NCBI GenBank assembly: GCA_054601695.1
Contig: BAAHQB010000003.1
Span: 62,001 to 126,000 of the forward strand
Reading direction: 5' to 3'
Origin: Amorphochlora amoebiformis
Lineage: Eukaryota > Cercozoa > Chlorarachniophyceae
DNA length: 64,000 nt
The notes below the pieces were generated by a model, which was not told the DNA's origin, made no database searches, and saw only the letters and a program-made list of their open reading frames with translations. Both the position numbers and the translations under genes were made by a program. Shown here one piece after another: positions 38,166 to 51,208 of this stretch. The first letter of the stretch is position 1, and the number at the start of each line of letters is the position of its first letter.

Positions 38166-38240
38166 TATAAAATATATATACTCTTATATATATTATATAT
38201 ATATATATGTATTTATGTTTATATATTTATATATATAATA
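37931..38240. repeat. TA microsatellite
   Basis: A short unique segment (37931-38010) then TA tracts, including about 70 bp of pure TA at 38012-38082. Confidence 0.8.
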
Positions 38241-38241
38241 T

Positions 38242-38327
38242 GGGTATAAGTTCCAGGTAATCTGGAGAATATGAAAAGCTCTTAAACGTCGACCATACCA
38301 TTACATGTTCATATATATATATATATA

Positions 38328-38383
<56 letters not shown>

Positions 38384-38455
38384 GTAACTTCCAGGTAGTC
38401 TGGAGAATATGAAAAGTTATTACACGTCGATCATAGCATCACATGTTTGTGCTAC
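38242..38455. repeat. 70-bp island duplicated across a TA tract
   Basis: TTCCAGGTAATCTGGAGAAT then ATGAAAAGC at 38250 recurs as TTCCAGGTAGTCTGGAGAAT then ATGAAAAGT at 38389, each followed by ACGTCGA(C/T)CATA(C/G) and ACATGTT. The copies are separated by TA repeats. Confidence 0.9.
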
Positions 38456-38741
38456 CCAAACAATATCTTACAATATAATTTACATATATATATATATATA
38501 TATATATAGATATATATATATATATATAATATATGTATATATATATATATATGTATATGTATATGCATATATGTGTATATACATATGTATGCATCTATAA
38601 TACACATATATATATATATATATATGTATATGTGAATATAGATATGAAATATACAAATATATATATATACATATAGATAAATAACTAAAGGAGATAAAGC
38701 TGACGTTATTTCGACAATTATGCGGTTCCTCACTAGGCGTA

Positions 38742-38791
<50 letters not shown>

Positions 38792-39090
38792 TACCTATAG
38801 TGTACATATGCCGATATTAAGTATTATCCTATGTGTATGAATATGTATGCATGAATACACAAAAATGTATAAATATATATATATATATATCATACACATA
38901 ATGTTTCCAAAAACACAATATATATATATATATATATGTGTAAATATATATACTTCCACATAAATTCCCCAAGATGCATAACATATTTCGGACTTTGACC
39001 TTATCGCATAGTCTATTCTGACCGTATCATGGTTTCCTACCCTATTTGGTCCAAACGAAACAAGAGAATGACCTAATCAACGTTATGATT
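38456..39090. other. TA tracts and unique sequence, no gene seen
   Basis: TA tracts up to 38950, then about 140 bp of unique sequence. No gene recognised. Confidence 0.6.
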
Positions 39091-39240
39091 AGTGTTAAGA
39101 GTTAGGGTTAGGGTTAGATTTGGGATCACTGCTCATTGTAAGATTCGAACAGGAAACCGAGGGTTAGGTTACGGCTAGGGTTAGGGTAAGAAGAGATTAG
39201 AGATTAGAGATTAGAGATTAGAGATTAGAGATTAGATATT
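39091..39240. repeat. Short TTAGGG patches and (AGAGATT)n heptamer
   Basis: TTAGGG-type repeats at 39101-39120 and 39158-39190, followed by six or more copies of the heptamer AGAGATT at 39192-39236. Confidence 0.9.
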
Positions 39241-39390
39241 TTAGAGAGTAGAGATTTAGATGTTAGAGATTAGACATTAGAGATTCGTCCGAGAGTAACG
39301 ACGAGCGGCTAACGTTTAGATTAGAGGTTAGCATTAGAGTAAGTTGTAAAGTGCGATAGTAATTTTTAGGGTTGGGTTTAGAACAAGAGA
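39241..39390. other. Degenerate continuation of AGATT repeats
   Basis: Scattered TTAGAGATTAGA and TTAGGG-like words in otherwise unique sequence. No gene. Confidence 0.5.
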
Positions 39391-39482
39391 AATGATTAAA
39401 AATATGATTAAAAACATGATTAAAATATGATTAAAACATGATTAAAACATGATTAGAACATGATTAAAACATGATTAAAACA
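39391..39482. repeat. 11-12 bp tandem repeat (ACATGATTAAA)n
   Basis: About eight copies of AACATGATTAAA with length variants of 11-13 bp. Confidence 0.92.
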
Positions 39483-39592
39483 GGTTATGAATATAATATT
39501 TTTCAAGATGTACCACTAGCGTTTTGGAATTGGTCCTTATGAAGGCCAGCCCATGTGTGGAATATAAACTCCTCTAGATATGTCTCCTGGTG

Positions 39593-39643
<51 letters not shown>

Positions 39644-39767
39644 GAAAAACATGGATACATGTGTGTATTTTTATAATGTACATGTATGAGGGCTCATATA
39701 CGCATACACTACATCCTACACACATGCATATGCATTTCATAATTATATGTCTATATATATATATTTA

Positions 39768-39803
<36 letters not shown>

Positions 39804-39895
39804 TATATATATATATATATATATCTGTACAAACAACAACATCTCATTTTCTCAGATTCATAAAATACTTTTCGCGTTTTTCCCCCATATATCAG
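39483..39895. other. Unique sequence and TA tracts, no gene seen
   Basis: Unique sequence 39483-39595, TA tract 39598-39640, TACATA-type repeat to 39830, then short unique sequence. No gene recognised. Confidence 0.55.
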
Positions 39896-40055
39896 AAATA
39901 GGGTTAATACTAGGCTGAGAGTTTAGGGTTATTTGAAATATCAGGGTTAGAATTAGGGTAAGGGTCAGTTTCACCAATGTTTGGTCTCAGGTTTAGGGGT
40001 TTGGGTTAGGGTTAATACTATCCATTACTTGTTCCAGCATACTCAGCAGAGCGTC
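39896..40055. repeat. Degenerate TTAGGG-type repeats
   Basis: GGGTTAATACTA and GGGTTAGGGTTA words, interrupted, leading into the 23-bp minisatellite. Confidence 0.75.
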
Positions 40056-40800
40056 CTAGCGTTAGGGTTAGCTTAGAGCGAGGGCAAGGGTTAGCTTAGA
40101 GCGAGGAGTAGGGTTAGCTTAGAGCGAGGGCCAGGGTTAGTTTAGAGCGAGGGCTAGGGTTTGCTTAGAGCGAGGGCTATGGTTAGCTTAGCGCTAGGGA
40201 TAGGGTTAGCATAGAGCGAGGGCTAGGGTTAGCTTAGAGCGAGGGCTAGGGTTAGCTTAGAGCGAGGGCTAGGGTTAGCTTTTAGAGCTTAGAGCGAGGG
40301 CCAGGGTTAGCTTAGAGCGAGCTTAGAGCGAGGGCTAGGGTTAGCTTAGAGCGAGGGTTAGGGTTAGCTTAGGCGAGGGCTATTATTTGCTAAGAGCGAG
40401 AGCTAGGGTTAGGTTAGAGCTAGGGCTAGGGTTAGCTTAGAGCGAGAGCTAGGGTTAGGGTTAGCTTAGAGTGAGAGCTAGGGATAACTGAGAGTTAGGG
40501 CTAGGGTTAGCTTAGAGCGAGGGCTCGGGTTAGCTTGGAGCGAGGGTTAGGGTTCGCTTAGGCGAGGGCTATGTTTAGCTAAGAGCGAGGGAAAGGGTTA
40601 GCTTAGAGCGAGGGCTATGGTTAGCTATGGTACGAGGGCTAGGGTTAGCTTAGAGCGAGGGCTAGCGTAAGGTAGGGTTAGCTTGGAGAGAGGGCTAGGG
40701 TTAGCTTAGACTGAGGGCAAGGGTTAGCTTAGAGCGAGGGATAGTGTTAGCTTAGAGCGAGGGCTAGGGTTAGCTTAGAACGAGGGTTAGCGTTAAGTCA
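40056..40800. repeat. 23-bp telomere-like minisatellite, about 30 copies
   Basis: Unit TAGGGTTAGCTTAGAGCGAG followed by GGC, with strict 23-bp spacing in places (for example TAGGGTTAGC at 40201, 40224 and 40247) and variants elsewhere. The unit contains an embedded GGGTTAG telomere word. Confidence 0.95.
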
Positions 40801-41060
40801 GGGTTAACAGGTTCGGGTTCGTGTTCGTGAAGGAGAGAAGATATCGACAAAGTTTAGGGATTAGCTTAGGCAGAACTTTAGAATACCTTTTCATTCTTAA
40901 GGGCAGTAGCTAACCCTATTCCTACTGAGTACGGAAAGAATGCTCCCTGAGTGGGGTTAGGGTTAGGGTTAGGGTAAGGGTTAGGGTTAGGGTTAGGGTT
41001 AGTTAGGGTTAGGGTTAGGGTTAGGGTTAGGGTCAGGGTTAGATTTGGTTAGAGTTAAGG
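40801..41060. repeat. TTAGGG telomere-type array at the edge of the minisatellite
   Basis: Unique sequence at 40805-40950, then TTAGGG repeats at 40954-41065, with up to five perfect units in a row. Confidence 0.92.
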
Positions 41061-41086
41061 TTAGGATGAGATTGAAAGGATGTGGG

Positions 41087-41117
<31 letters not shown>

Positions 41118-41197
41118 ATATCATATGGATATATGTGTATATAATTCATAAATATGCATACATATATATATGTGTGTGTACTTATACATGTCTGTTA

Positions 41198-41296
<99 letters not shown>

Positions 41297-41429
41297 GTAT
41301 ATGTAATATAAAAAATTATGCAAAAGTGTAAACAGTATAAATATGCATGTGTCTAACATGCATGTAAACATATATATATATATATATACATATACATACA
41401 TATAATTATATATGCATATATATCCATAC

Positions 41430-41494
<65 letters not shown>

Positions 41495-41560
41495 TTTATA
41501 TATATATACAAAAACCCAACCTAGACCATACCGAACCTGTCTTGTCTAACCCTAACGCTA

Positions 41561-41597
<37 letters not shown>

Positions 41598-41628
41598 CAT
41601 ACATATTTACATACATACAAATTGCGTT

Positions 41629-41659
<31 letters not shown>

Positions 41660-41847
41660 TTACATATATTATATATATATACATATATATACAAACATAT
41701 ATATATATATGTTATATATGAAAATACCTCATGTTTGCCGTGTACTAGAACAACAGTATCTGCGGATATGTTGTTGCCGAGTTTGGCAAGAATTACCTAA
41801 TTAGCATATAATACTATTACTATTTCATATAGATCTAAATATATAAA
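41061..41847. repeat. TA microsatellite with poly-T run
   Basis: TA tracts with an uninterrupted T run of about 17 at 41214-41230, a short CCTAACCCTAACGC telomere-type fragment at 41548-41560, and unique sequence at 41735-41845. No gene. Confidence 0.75.
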
Positions 41848-42245
41848 TTGTTAACGCAGTGGTAGTGTGGCCAGTGGTCCGCATGAAATCTTTCCAAAAT
41901 CAGAATTAACTTTTCGGCTCCCTGGCTTCCTTCGCCCTCACTCACACTCACTGCAAACAAGGGGCTTTCTCGGGTACTTTTGCTGGGGTACTATTGGCTA
42001 TCATTAGGCGTGACATATTGTAAAGTCACGCTTTCCTACGGCACCTCGAAAAGACCGTTACTACTGGGTACTGAAGGATACTAGCGGGTACTACCGAATG
42101 ATAGGATCTTTAAACGATCTCCAGAATCTCCATCGATCTCGAGCTGTGAATACTAGGGCTGCGATGACGTTTGAATAGTGTACATATATCTACTCATCGA
42201 GCTGTATTTACTGATGCTATCAACATTGTTGTATCTATGAACTAT
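41848..42245 (+). mobile_element. SINE-like element, copy B
   Basis: Head TTGTTAACGCAGTGGTAG aligns with copy C; the A-box-like word TAACGCAGTGG departs from the consensus at one position. A B-box-like TTTCGGCTCC is poor. Shared features: GCGTGACATATTG, then ACTACTGGGTACTGAAGGAT, GGGTACTACCGA, AGGATCT, AATCTCC, and the tail ATATCTACTCATCGAGCTG near 42185-42204 (one change from copy A). It ends in TA microsatellite. No protein encoded. Confidence 0.65.
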
Positions 42246-43330
<1,085 letters not shown>

Positions 43331-43559
43331 AGACATAGATCTTTATTTTACATCCCCGTAAAACTCGTATATTTCCACTCTATCTAGTTACATTTACACC
43401 CTATCTACTTGCCAACAAAGAAGAAATGAATGCATATTGCACATGTATGTAATCGTGTATTTACCCTCCGACAGGATGTTTTCGAATCTGATTCATCTTT
43501 AGCCTGAGCGCGCAAAAATATGTAAACATGTGCATAATTAAGTATGGATAATTACATAG

Positions 43560-43617
<58 letters not shown>

Positions 43618-43696
43618 TATATTTATATATATATATATATATATGTATATCACTGATTAACGTGCAAAATATGTAACATGTACACAATTAAGTATG

Positions 43697-43754
<58 letters not shown>

Positions 43755-43830
43755 TATATATATACATATATATACAAATGTATATACATATATATCTGAT
43801 TCATCGTTATCATGAACTTGCACAATATGT
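43331..43830. repeat. Unique island then duplicated island across TA tracts
   Basis: Unique sequence at 43331-43500. Then CAAAAATATGTAAACATGTG with ATAATTAAGTATGGATAA (43512) recurs as CAAAATATGTAACATGTACA with CAATTAAGTATGATAT (43664); a third, shorter match CACAATATGTAAACACGAGA is at 43820. Confidence 0.8.
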
Positions 43831-43834
43831 AAAC

Positions 43835-44230
43835 ACGAGAGAGAGGGGGAGAGAATGCGGGAGAGAGTGTGCGAGAAAGAGTGTGCGAGAGAGAAGGAGA
43901 GTGCTAGAGTGAATGAGAGAGAGAGAGCGAGAGAGCGAGAGAGAAAAAGAGTGCGAGAGAGAGAGTGCGAGAGAGAGGTGCGAGAGAGAGAGTGCTAGAG
44001 AGAGAGAGAGCGAGAGAGAGCGATAGAGAGAGAGAGAGAGAGCGAGAGAGAGTGAGAGCGAGAGCAGAGGGAGAGCGAGAGAGAGAGAGAGAGAGTGCGC
44101 GAGGGAGAGAGAGAGGAGAGCGAAAGGGAGAAAAAGTAAGAAAGAAACAGAGCAGAGATAGGGGTAGCGAGAAAAAGAGAGAAGAAATGAAAAAGAAATT
44201 TCTAGAGAGAGAGAGGAATTTCCCAAAATT
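43835..44230. repeat. (GA)n-rich array with GAGTGCGAGAGA units
   Basis: Purine-rich plus strand with repeated GTGCGAGAGAGA and GAGAGCGAGAGA variants. Long minus-strand Ser/Leu frames follow from the composition. Confidence 0.92.
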
Positions 44231-44843
44231 AGAGAGAACGAGCACGGACGTAATTAGAACTAAGATCCTGTGCTTGTTTCATACTGTTATGCTTCAATAC
44301 GTGCTTTTTTTTTTCCCGAGAGAGAGAAAAATGGAAAAATACGTACGTACGTATTCTTGTACATTGCGTATGTATAATTCGTACTTTTTCCGAGAGAGGA
44401 TAGAGGGAAATATATGTACATATATGGATGGTCGATGAAAAATAGAGGTTGAGTGTTTTGGTCGGGTTAGAGTTGGGGTTAGGGGTAGGGTTAATACATA
44501 CCTGTGTAAAAAGCTGGATTCATAAGCTTTTTCTGTAGCCGTATGCTTTAATACGTAGTCCTCCATCCCTGAAGGTATATCTATATATATATATATATAT
44601 GTTTGTATATATATACACACACATATATAAATAAATACATACATATGTATATATGTGTATATATATATACATATATATATATATGAATAATATATGAGTA
44701 TACTCAAATTTGAGTTCGTAAAGTAATTTGTTGTGTATTATATATATATATATATATATACATATATATGAATGCATATGATTATCCACGTTTATGTTCA
44801 TGAAGTAATCCGTTGTGTATTGAAATCTGTCTCTATTAAACCC

Positions 44844-44875
<32 letters not shown>

Positions 44876-44971
44876 CGTATTTAAATCACTCTCTATAACC
44901 TTTTTCTTCTCTATTCACTTCAATACAATACATTCATTTAATTGTTTATTGAATACATATATATGATATAA

Positions 44972-45008
<37 letters not shown>

Positions 45009-45100
45009 TTATATATATATATATATTTATGTATATATTATGTATGTCTGTACATACAAATTTGCAGTTTATAGTACCTGGCCGTATTAAGAAGGAATTT
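44231..45100. other. Unique sequence, telomere-type fragment and TA tracts, no gene seen
   Basis: Unique sequence at 44231-44460 with ACGTACGTACGTA at 44341, a degenerate GGGTTAGAGTTGGGGTTAGG patch at 44463-44491, and a small island repeated as AGTAATTTGTTGTGTATT (44721) and AGTAATCCGTTGTGTATT (44803). The rest is TA. No gene. Confidence 0.65.
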
Positions 45101-45104
45101 GAGG

Positions 45105-45510
45105 AAAACATAACGAAAATCTTGTATTTAAGCCCTAGTAAGTCCATAAGCTTAATTGATGTGTATCACTTTAGGTAATTATACGAAAACAATGAAAATA
45201 TTGTATTTAGGCCCTAAAAAGTCCATAAGCTTAATTGATGTGCATCAATTTAGGTAATGACACGAAAACAATGAATATCTTGCATTTAAGCCCTAATAAG
45301 TCCATAAGCTTAATTGATATGTATCAATTTAGGTAATTATACGAAAACAATGAAAATCTTGTATTTAAGCCCTATTAAGTCCATAAGCTTGCCTTAAAAT
45401 GTTCATAATTTATATATGCGTCAATTTAGGTAATGACATAAATATACTGACAATAATGTTGTATTTAAGCCCTATATACTCTGTGTGCTTGTTATGAATG
45501 TATCAATTTA
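45105..45510. repeat. 79-bp tandem repeat, 4-5 copies
   Basis: GTCCATAAGC occurs at 45142, 45221, 45300 and 45379, exactly 79 bp apart. The unit includes TTGTATTTAAGCCCTA, TTAATTGATGTGTATCAATT and TAGGTAATTATACGAAAACA. A fifth, degenerate copy at 45461 is offset by an insertion. Confidence 0.95.
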
Positions 45511-45595
45511 TGCACATATGTAATGTGTATATTATATATATATATATGTATATACACTTATATATATGTATATATATGTGTATATATATGATACA

Positions 45596-45658
<63 letters not shown>

Positions 45659-45890
45659 CATACATAAAATACATTTATAGCTGTATGTATACATATGTAT
45701 GTTTATAATGCATATTTATGTAATAGATTCCCATGTACATATATATATTATATATATTAATATATTATATATAAAAATAAATATATTTATAAATATATAT
45801 AGATATGTATTTATATATATACATATGTACATATATACATATATATATATATATATGTGGTTATAAGACAACAATATATATATATATATA

Positions 45891-45955
<65 letters not shown>

Positions 45956-46113
45956 CATGTTATAAGCCAACAACATACGTGTACGATACATATGGTTAGA
46001 AGAGAATAACATATGTGTACGTGTCTAGGAATGGATGTAAGTATGCGTGTATTTATACATCAAAAAATATAGATATTTAGTACGTATATATAAAAATATG
46101 TATATAAAACGAT

Positions 46114-46147
<34 letters not shown>

Positions 46148-46315
46148 ATAAATATATAAATATACATATATATGTACATATATATATATATAATAATAAT
46201 AATAATAGCAATAATAATACATTTATGTACGTATCTACGAAAGTACGTCCGCACATATACACGCATGTATCTAAGAATATATATATGTAGTACAAATGTA
46301 TATATATGTCGAATG

Positions 46316-46346
<31 letters not shown>

Positions 46347-46362
46347 GCATATATATAAAGAT

Positions 46363-46394
<32 letters not shown>

Positions 46395-46509
46395 AATATA
46401 TATATTTTAAAGATTATATTTATATATATATATATATATATATGTAAATATTTATATATTATGTAAATAAGTATTATATACGTACATATATATATATATA
46501 TACCTATAG

Positions 46510-46544
<35 letters not shown>

Positions 46545-46584
46545 AAATATATATATATATATAATTTTTATATATAATATGTAA

Positions 46585-46618
<34 letters not shown>

Positions 46619-46685
46619 CTATATATGCAAATATATATACACATGTACACATGTACACATATACACACATACATATATAAAGAAC
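45511..46685. repeat. TA microsatellite block
   Basis: TA tracts, a short (AAT)n run at 46190-46220, and islands at 45957-46090 and 46205-46280. No gene recognised. Confidence 0.8.
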
Positions 46686-46689
46686 ACGG

Positions 46690-47240
46690 TGAAAGTTGAC
46701 ACGTGTACAATACACATACCTATATCCTCAACCCATACTATATTCTGACACGTGTGCAATGCATATACCTATATCCTGAGCCCATAGTATATTCTGACAC
46801 ATGTACAATACATATAATTATATCCTTAACCCACATGACACGTGTACAATACATATACCTATATCCTCAACCCATACTATTATTCTGACACGTGTACAAT
46901 ACATATACCTATATCCTTACCCCACATGACACTTGTAGAATAGATATACCCATATCCTGAGCCCATAGTACATTCTGACACATGTACAATACATATACCT
47001 ATATCCTTAACCCACATGACACGTGTAGAATAGATATACCTATATCTTCAACCCATACTATTATTCTGACACGTGTAGAATAGGTATACCTATATCCTTA
47101 ACCCACATGACACGTATAGAATAGGTACACCTACATCGTGAGCCCATAGTATATTCTGACACGTGTACAATAGATATACCCCCACATGATACGTGTAGAA
47201 TAGGTATACCTATATCCTGAGCCCATAGTATATTCTGAAG
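46690..47240. repeat. Dimeric minisatellite (49/41 bp) carrying CACGTG
   Basis: The phrase GACACGTGTA or a variant starts at 46698, 46747, 46796, 46837, 46887, 46928, 46977, 47018, 47068, 47109, 47158 and 47188. Spacings are mostly 49 or 50 alternating with 41, so the true unit is a dimer of about 90 bp. The longer half has CATACTATTATTCT and the shorter has TCCTTAACCCACAT. CACGTG is intact in 7 of the 12 half-units and mutated in the rest (CACATG, CACTTG, CACGTA, TACGTG). Confidence 0.93.
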
Positions 47241-47319
47241 TTGAGCGTGGCCAAGAGATCCATGGTATCTGATTAGTTTCAAAATGTGTCTTTATACAAT
47301 ACATATTTATATACATATA

Positions 47320-47366
<47 letters not shown>

Positions 47367-47394
47367 ATATATGCACACTATGAATGTATATATG

Positions 47395-47442
<48 letters not shown>

Positions 47443-47501
47443 TATACATATATAGACATAAATATATATATACACATTCAATAACATATGTATATGTGAG
47501 C

Positions 47502-47536
<35 letters not shown>

Positions 47537-47555
47537 TTAATTACAAACGTATACA

Positions 47556-47593
<38 letters not shown>

Positions 47594-47606
47594 TTACATA
47601 CCTATA

Positions 47607-47651
<45 letters not shown>

Positions 47652-47658
47652 ATGCATA
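47241..47658. repeat. TA microsatellite
   Basis: TA tracts plus a repeated TATATTAATTACAAACGTATA (47533) and TATTAATTACATACCTATAC (47588) island. Confidence 0.8.
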
Positions 47659-48030
47659 TTCTTGGTTAGCGCAGTGGTGTAATAGATGGTAGATCAGAGT
47701 TTGATTCAAGTCCATTTTGATTACGTACGATTATTAACTTTCTTCTCAAAATTCAGCAAGTCATGGTCACGTGAGGTCATGTGACCGTGACATTGCGTGA
47801 CGTCACGTTTTGTCACAGCATTTATAGAAGCCCGATACTACTGGGTACTACCTGGCACTACACGATATATCATCCGGTACTATCGGCCAGGCAATCTCCG
47901 GGCAATCCCCAGGATCTTCAGCGAACTCCAGCTATGTGTAATATACGTACGGCTATACTTGAAAACGATATCGATATCTACTCTTCGAGTCGCATCTATC
48001 TACACAATCTATACTGTTGCTTTAACAATA
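47659..48030 (+). mobile_element. SINE-like element, copy C (best pol III promoter)
   Basis: The head contains TAGCGCAGTGG at 47667-47677, a perfect fit to the pol III A-box consensus TRGYNNARNNG, and GATTCAAGTCC at 47703-47713, close to the B-box consensus GGTTCRANNCC. Start-to-start spacing is 36 bp, shorter than a normal tRNA, and no complete cloverleaf forms, so it is a tRNA-derived remnant, not a tRNA gene. The core has ACTACTGGGTACTACCTGG, GGTACTATCGG and AATCTCC; the tail TCGATATCTACTCTTCGAG (47971-47989) matches copy A exactly and leads to TTTAACAATATATA. Transcription in the forward direction by pol III is inferred. Confidence 0.7.
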
Positions 48031-48214
48031 TATATATATTATATGTATATATATATATATATATATATGTAAATATATTATATATATATATATATATGTA
48101 TGACAAGTTGTTTAAAACGATGAAGCACCTTCTGGTGTAATACCGGTGGCAGTTAATTAGCAACCGAGGGTGGTGATTCACTAAATCCCTTATACCGTCC
48201 TTTATTTGTAGATA

Positions 48215-48270
<56 letters not shown>

Positions 48271-48339
48271 GTGTATACATGTATACATATATATATAGAT
48301 GTATATATTACTGTATATATATATATATATACGCATTCG

Positions 48340-48401
<62 letters not shown>

Positions 48402-48413
48402 TAATATATATAA

Positions 48414-48449
<36 letters not shown>

Positions 48450-48725
48450 GAGGATTGCATAATTTTACATTTGCTATAAATTTATATTGATATATATATG
48501 TACTCGCATGTATAATATCTACATATATAAGTATACATATGTATATACATATACATATATATATATATATATATCTAAGTATATATTTATATATACATAT
48601 ATATATATATAATATATATGTTACATGAACCTCTGTGTAGTTTGACGTACTGGAGAGATGGGCTAGAATTACCTGTACGTATATATACATATACATACAT
48701 ATATATATGTATATATATGTATGTA
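48031..48725. repeat. TA microsatellite with short islands
   Basis: TA tracts, a unique insert at 48100-48210, and another at 48630-48680. No gene recognised. Confidence 0.75.
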
Positions 48726-48727
48726 TA

Positions 48728-48793
48728 TATTTCTTCCTGTACATATACGAATGTATATACGTAAGTATATTATAATATAAAAATACTATATTT

Positions 48794-48859
<66 letters not shown>

Positions 48860-49023
48860 CCTGTACATATACGAATGTATATACGTAAGTATATTATAAT
48901 ATAAAAATACTATATTTTTATATATATATATATTATATTTATGTATATAATTATATATATTTGTTCCTGTACATATACGAATGTATATACGTAAGTATAT
49001 TATAATATAAATACTATATTTGG

Positions 49024-49061
<38 letters not shown>

Positions 49062-49105
49062 ATATACATATATATATTTGTGCCTGTATGTGTATAAACG
49101 AAATT
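48728..49105. repeat. Island x3-4 between TA tracts
   Basis: TTCCTGTACATATACGAATG then TATATACGTAAGTATATTAT is identical at 48734, 48858 and 48964, each followed by an AAATACTATATTT word and TA microsatellite. A fourth, decayed copy begins TGCCTGTATGTGTATAAACG at 49082. Confidence 0.93.
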
Positions 49106-50028
<923 letters not shown>

Positions 50029-50071
50029 ATGTCATATTGTATGATTACCTGGTAATGTTCTATGTAATACA

Positions 50072-50107
<36 letters not shown>

Positions 50108-50165
50108 ATATATATATATATGTACCTCGTATGATTCCTGGGTAATGTTCTGTCGAAGATGCGGA
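50029..50165. repeat. Duplicated island across a TA tract
   Basis: GTATGATTACCTGGTAATGT followed by TCT at 50038 recurs as GTATGATTCCTGGGTAATGT followed by TCT at 50128. Confidence 0.85.
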
Positions 50166-50990
50166 AAGCTATCGCACATGCCACTGTAAAACCTCCATGA
50201 GTGTCTCTCTTCCAAGGCCTAAGAGAGAGGGAGAGAACACTCGTGAAAGAGGGAAAAAATGTACTCCCAGGAGAGGGAATATCAATATGCATGCTCACAC
50301 GTGCATTTGTACACATCTACACTGTCGACATGCTCTCACATTGACGGTAGAGGAAACGGCGGGAAATCGTCGGATAATATAAAAGTGTCAGAAGAAAAAA
50401 TTAAACAGCGCTGTGACCTTTTTTGCCCCTTTCTCCGCTTTCTTACGCTCTTCGTGACCATGCACCGAGTCACCAAAAAATGCCACCTCTCCTTCCCCAA
50501 ACACTACCACCAAATCATTCCCGAGGTCCGGCCTATCGACGTGTCCTTGGAGGACGTACAGTAGACCGAGGAGAGCCGAGGAAAATATTAAGGCCTGGAA
50601 AATGCTTCCAAACCTACAGATTTTCCGGGAGGCAGAGAACATCAAGGCATTCGGCGGAAATCCCAGGGTGGACTCGGCGACATCAGGGAGTATTTGAAAA
50701 GGGAATCAAGACGCCTTCGGAAACTGGGACATCGGTGGGACGGCGGGGATGTGGGCTCCGGAACTGGGTTCCGAATTTGAGCGTGGGACATCGGTGGGAC
50801 GTCTGTAAAGGATTCCAACTAATTTATTTCTTCGTCTCCGGAACTGGGTTCCGATGGTCAACTGTGGGGTTTGCGCTGTTTCTGGAAACTGGGTTCAAAT
50901 TGACTCAATCAGTGTGAATATCGTAATTTTTTGTAATATTACCATCAAAATTACTAGATGTGGTACCAAATATATAGTATCTAGAGTAAT
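50166..50990. other. GC-richer unique island, possible coding remnant
   Basis: The most gene-like stretch outside the retrotransposon: about 800 bp without microsatellite and near 50% GC from 50340 to 50910. Open frames are 50259-50564 (101 codons) and 50423-50917 (164 codons) on plus and 50388-50645 (85 codons) on minus; none has a recognisable domain. CTCCGGAACTGGGTTCCGA is repeated exactly at 50756-50774 and 50836-50854, and GGGACATCGGTGGGAC at 50726 and 50785, so at least the 3' part is repetitive. It could be an exon, a decayed gene or another repeat family. Confidence 0.35.
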
Positions 50991-50995
50991 TATTA

Positions 50996-51038
<43 letters not shown>

Positions 51039-51173
51039 AATTCTACTCGCAGTCAGAGTTAATGCAAATGATGTATGTATTTTTAAACGTATACATTATG
51101 ATTTACATGAAAACATATATGCAGAATATATATATATATATATGTATATATATTATATATACGTATATAATAT

Positions 51174-51208
<35 letters not shown>

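Noticed and set aside
47659-47735. Possible tRNA gene
   Set aside because: Good A box and near B box, but the acceptor and anticodon stems do not form and the boxes are too close; treated as a tRNA-derived SINE head.
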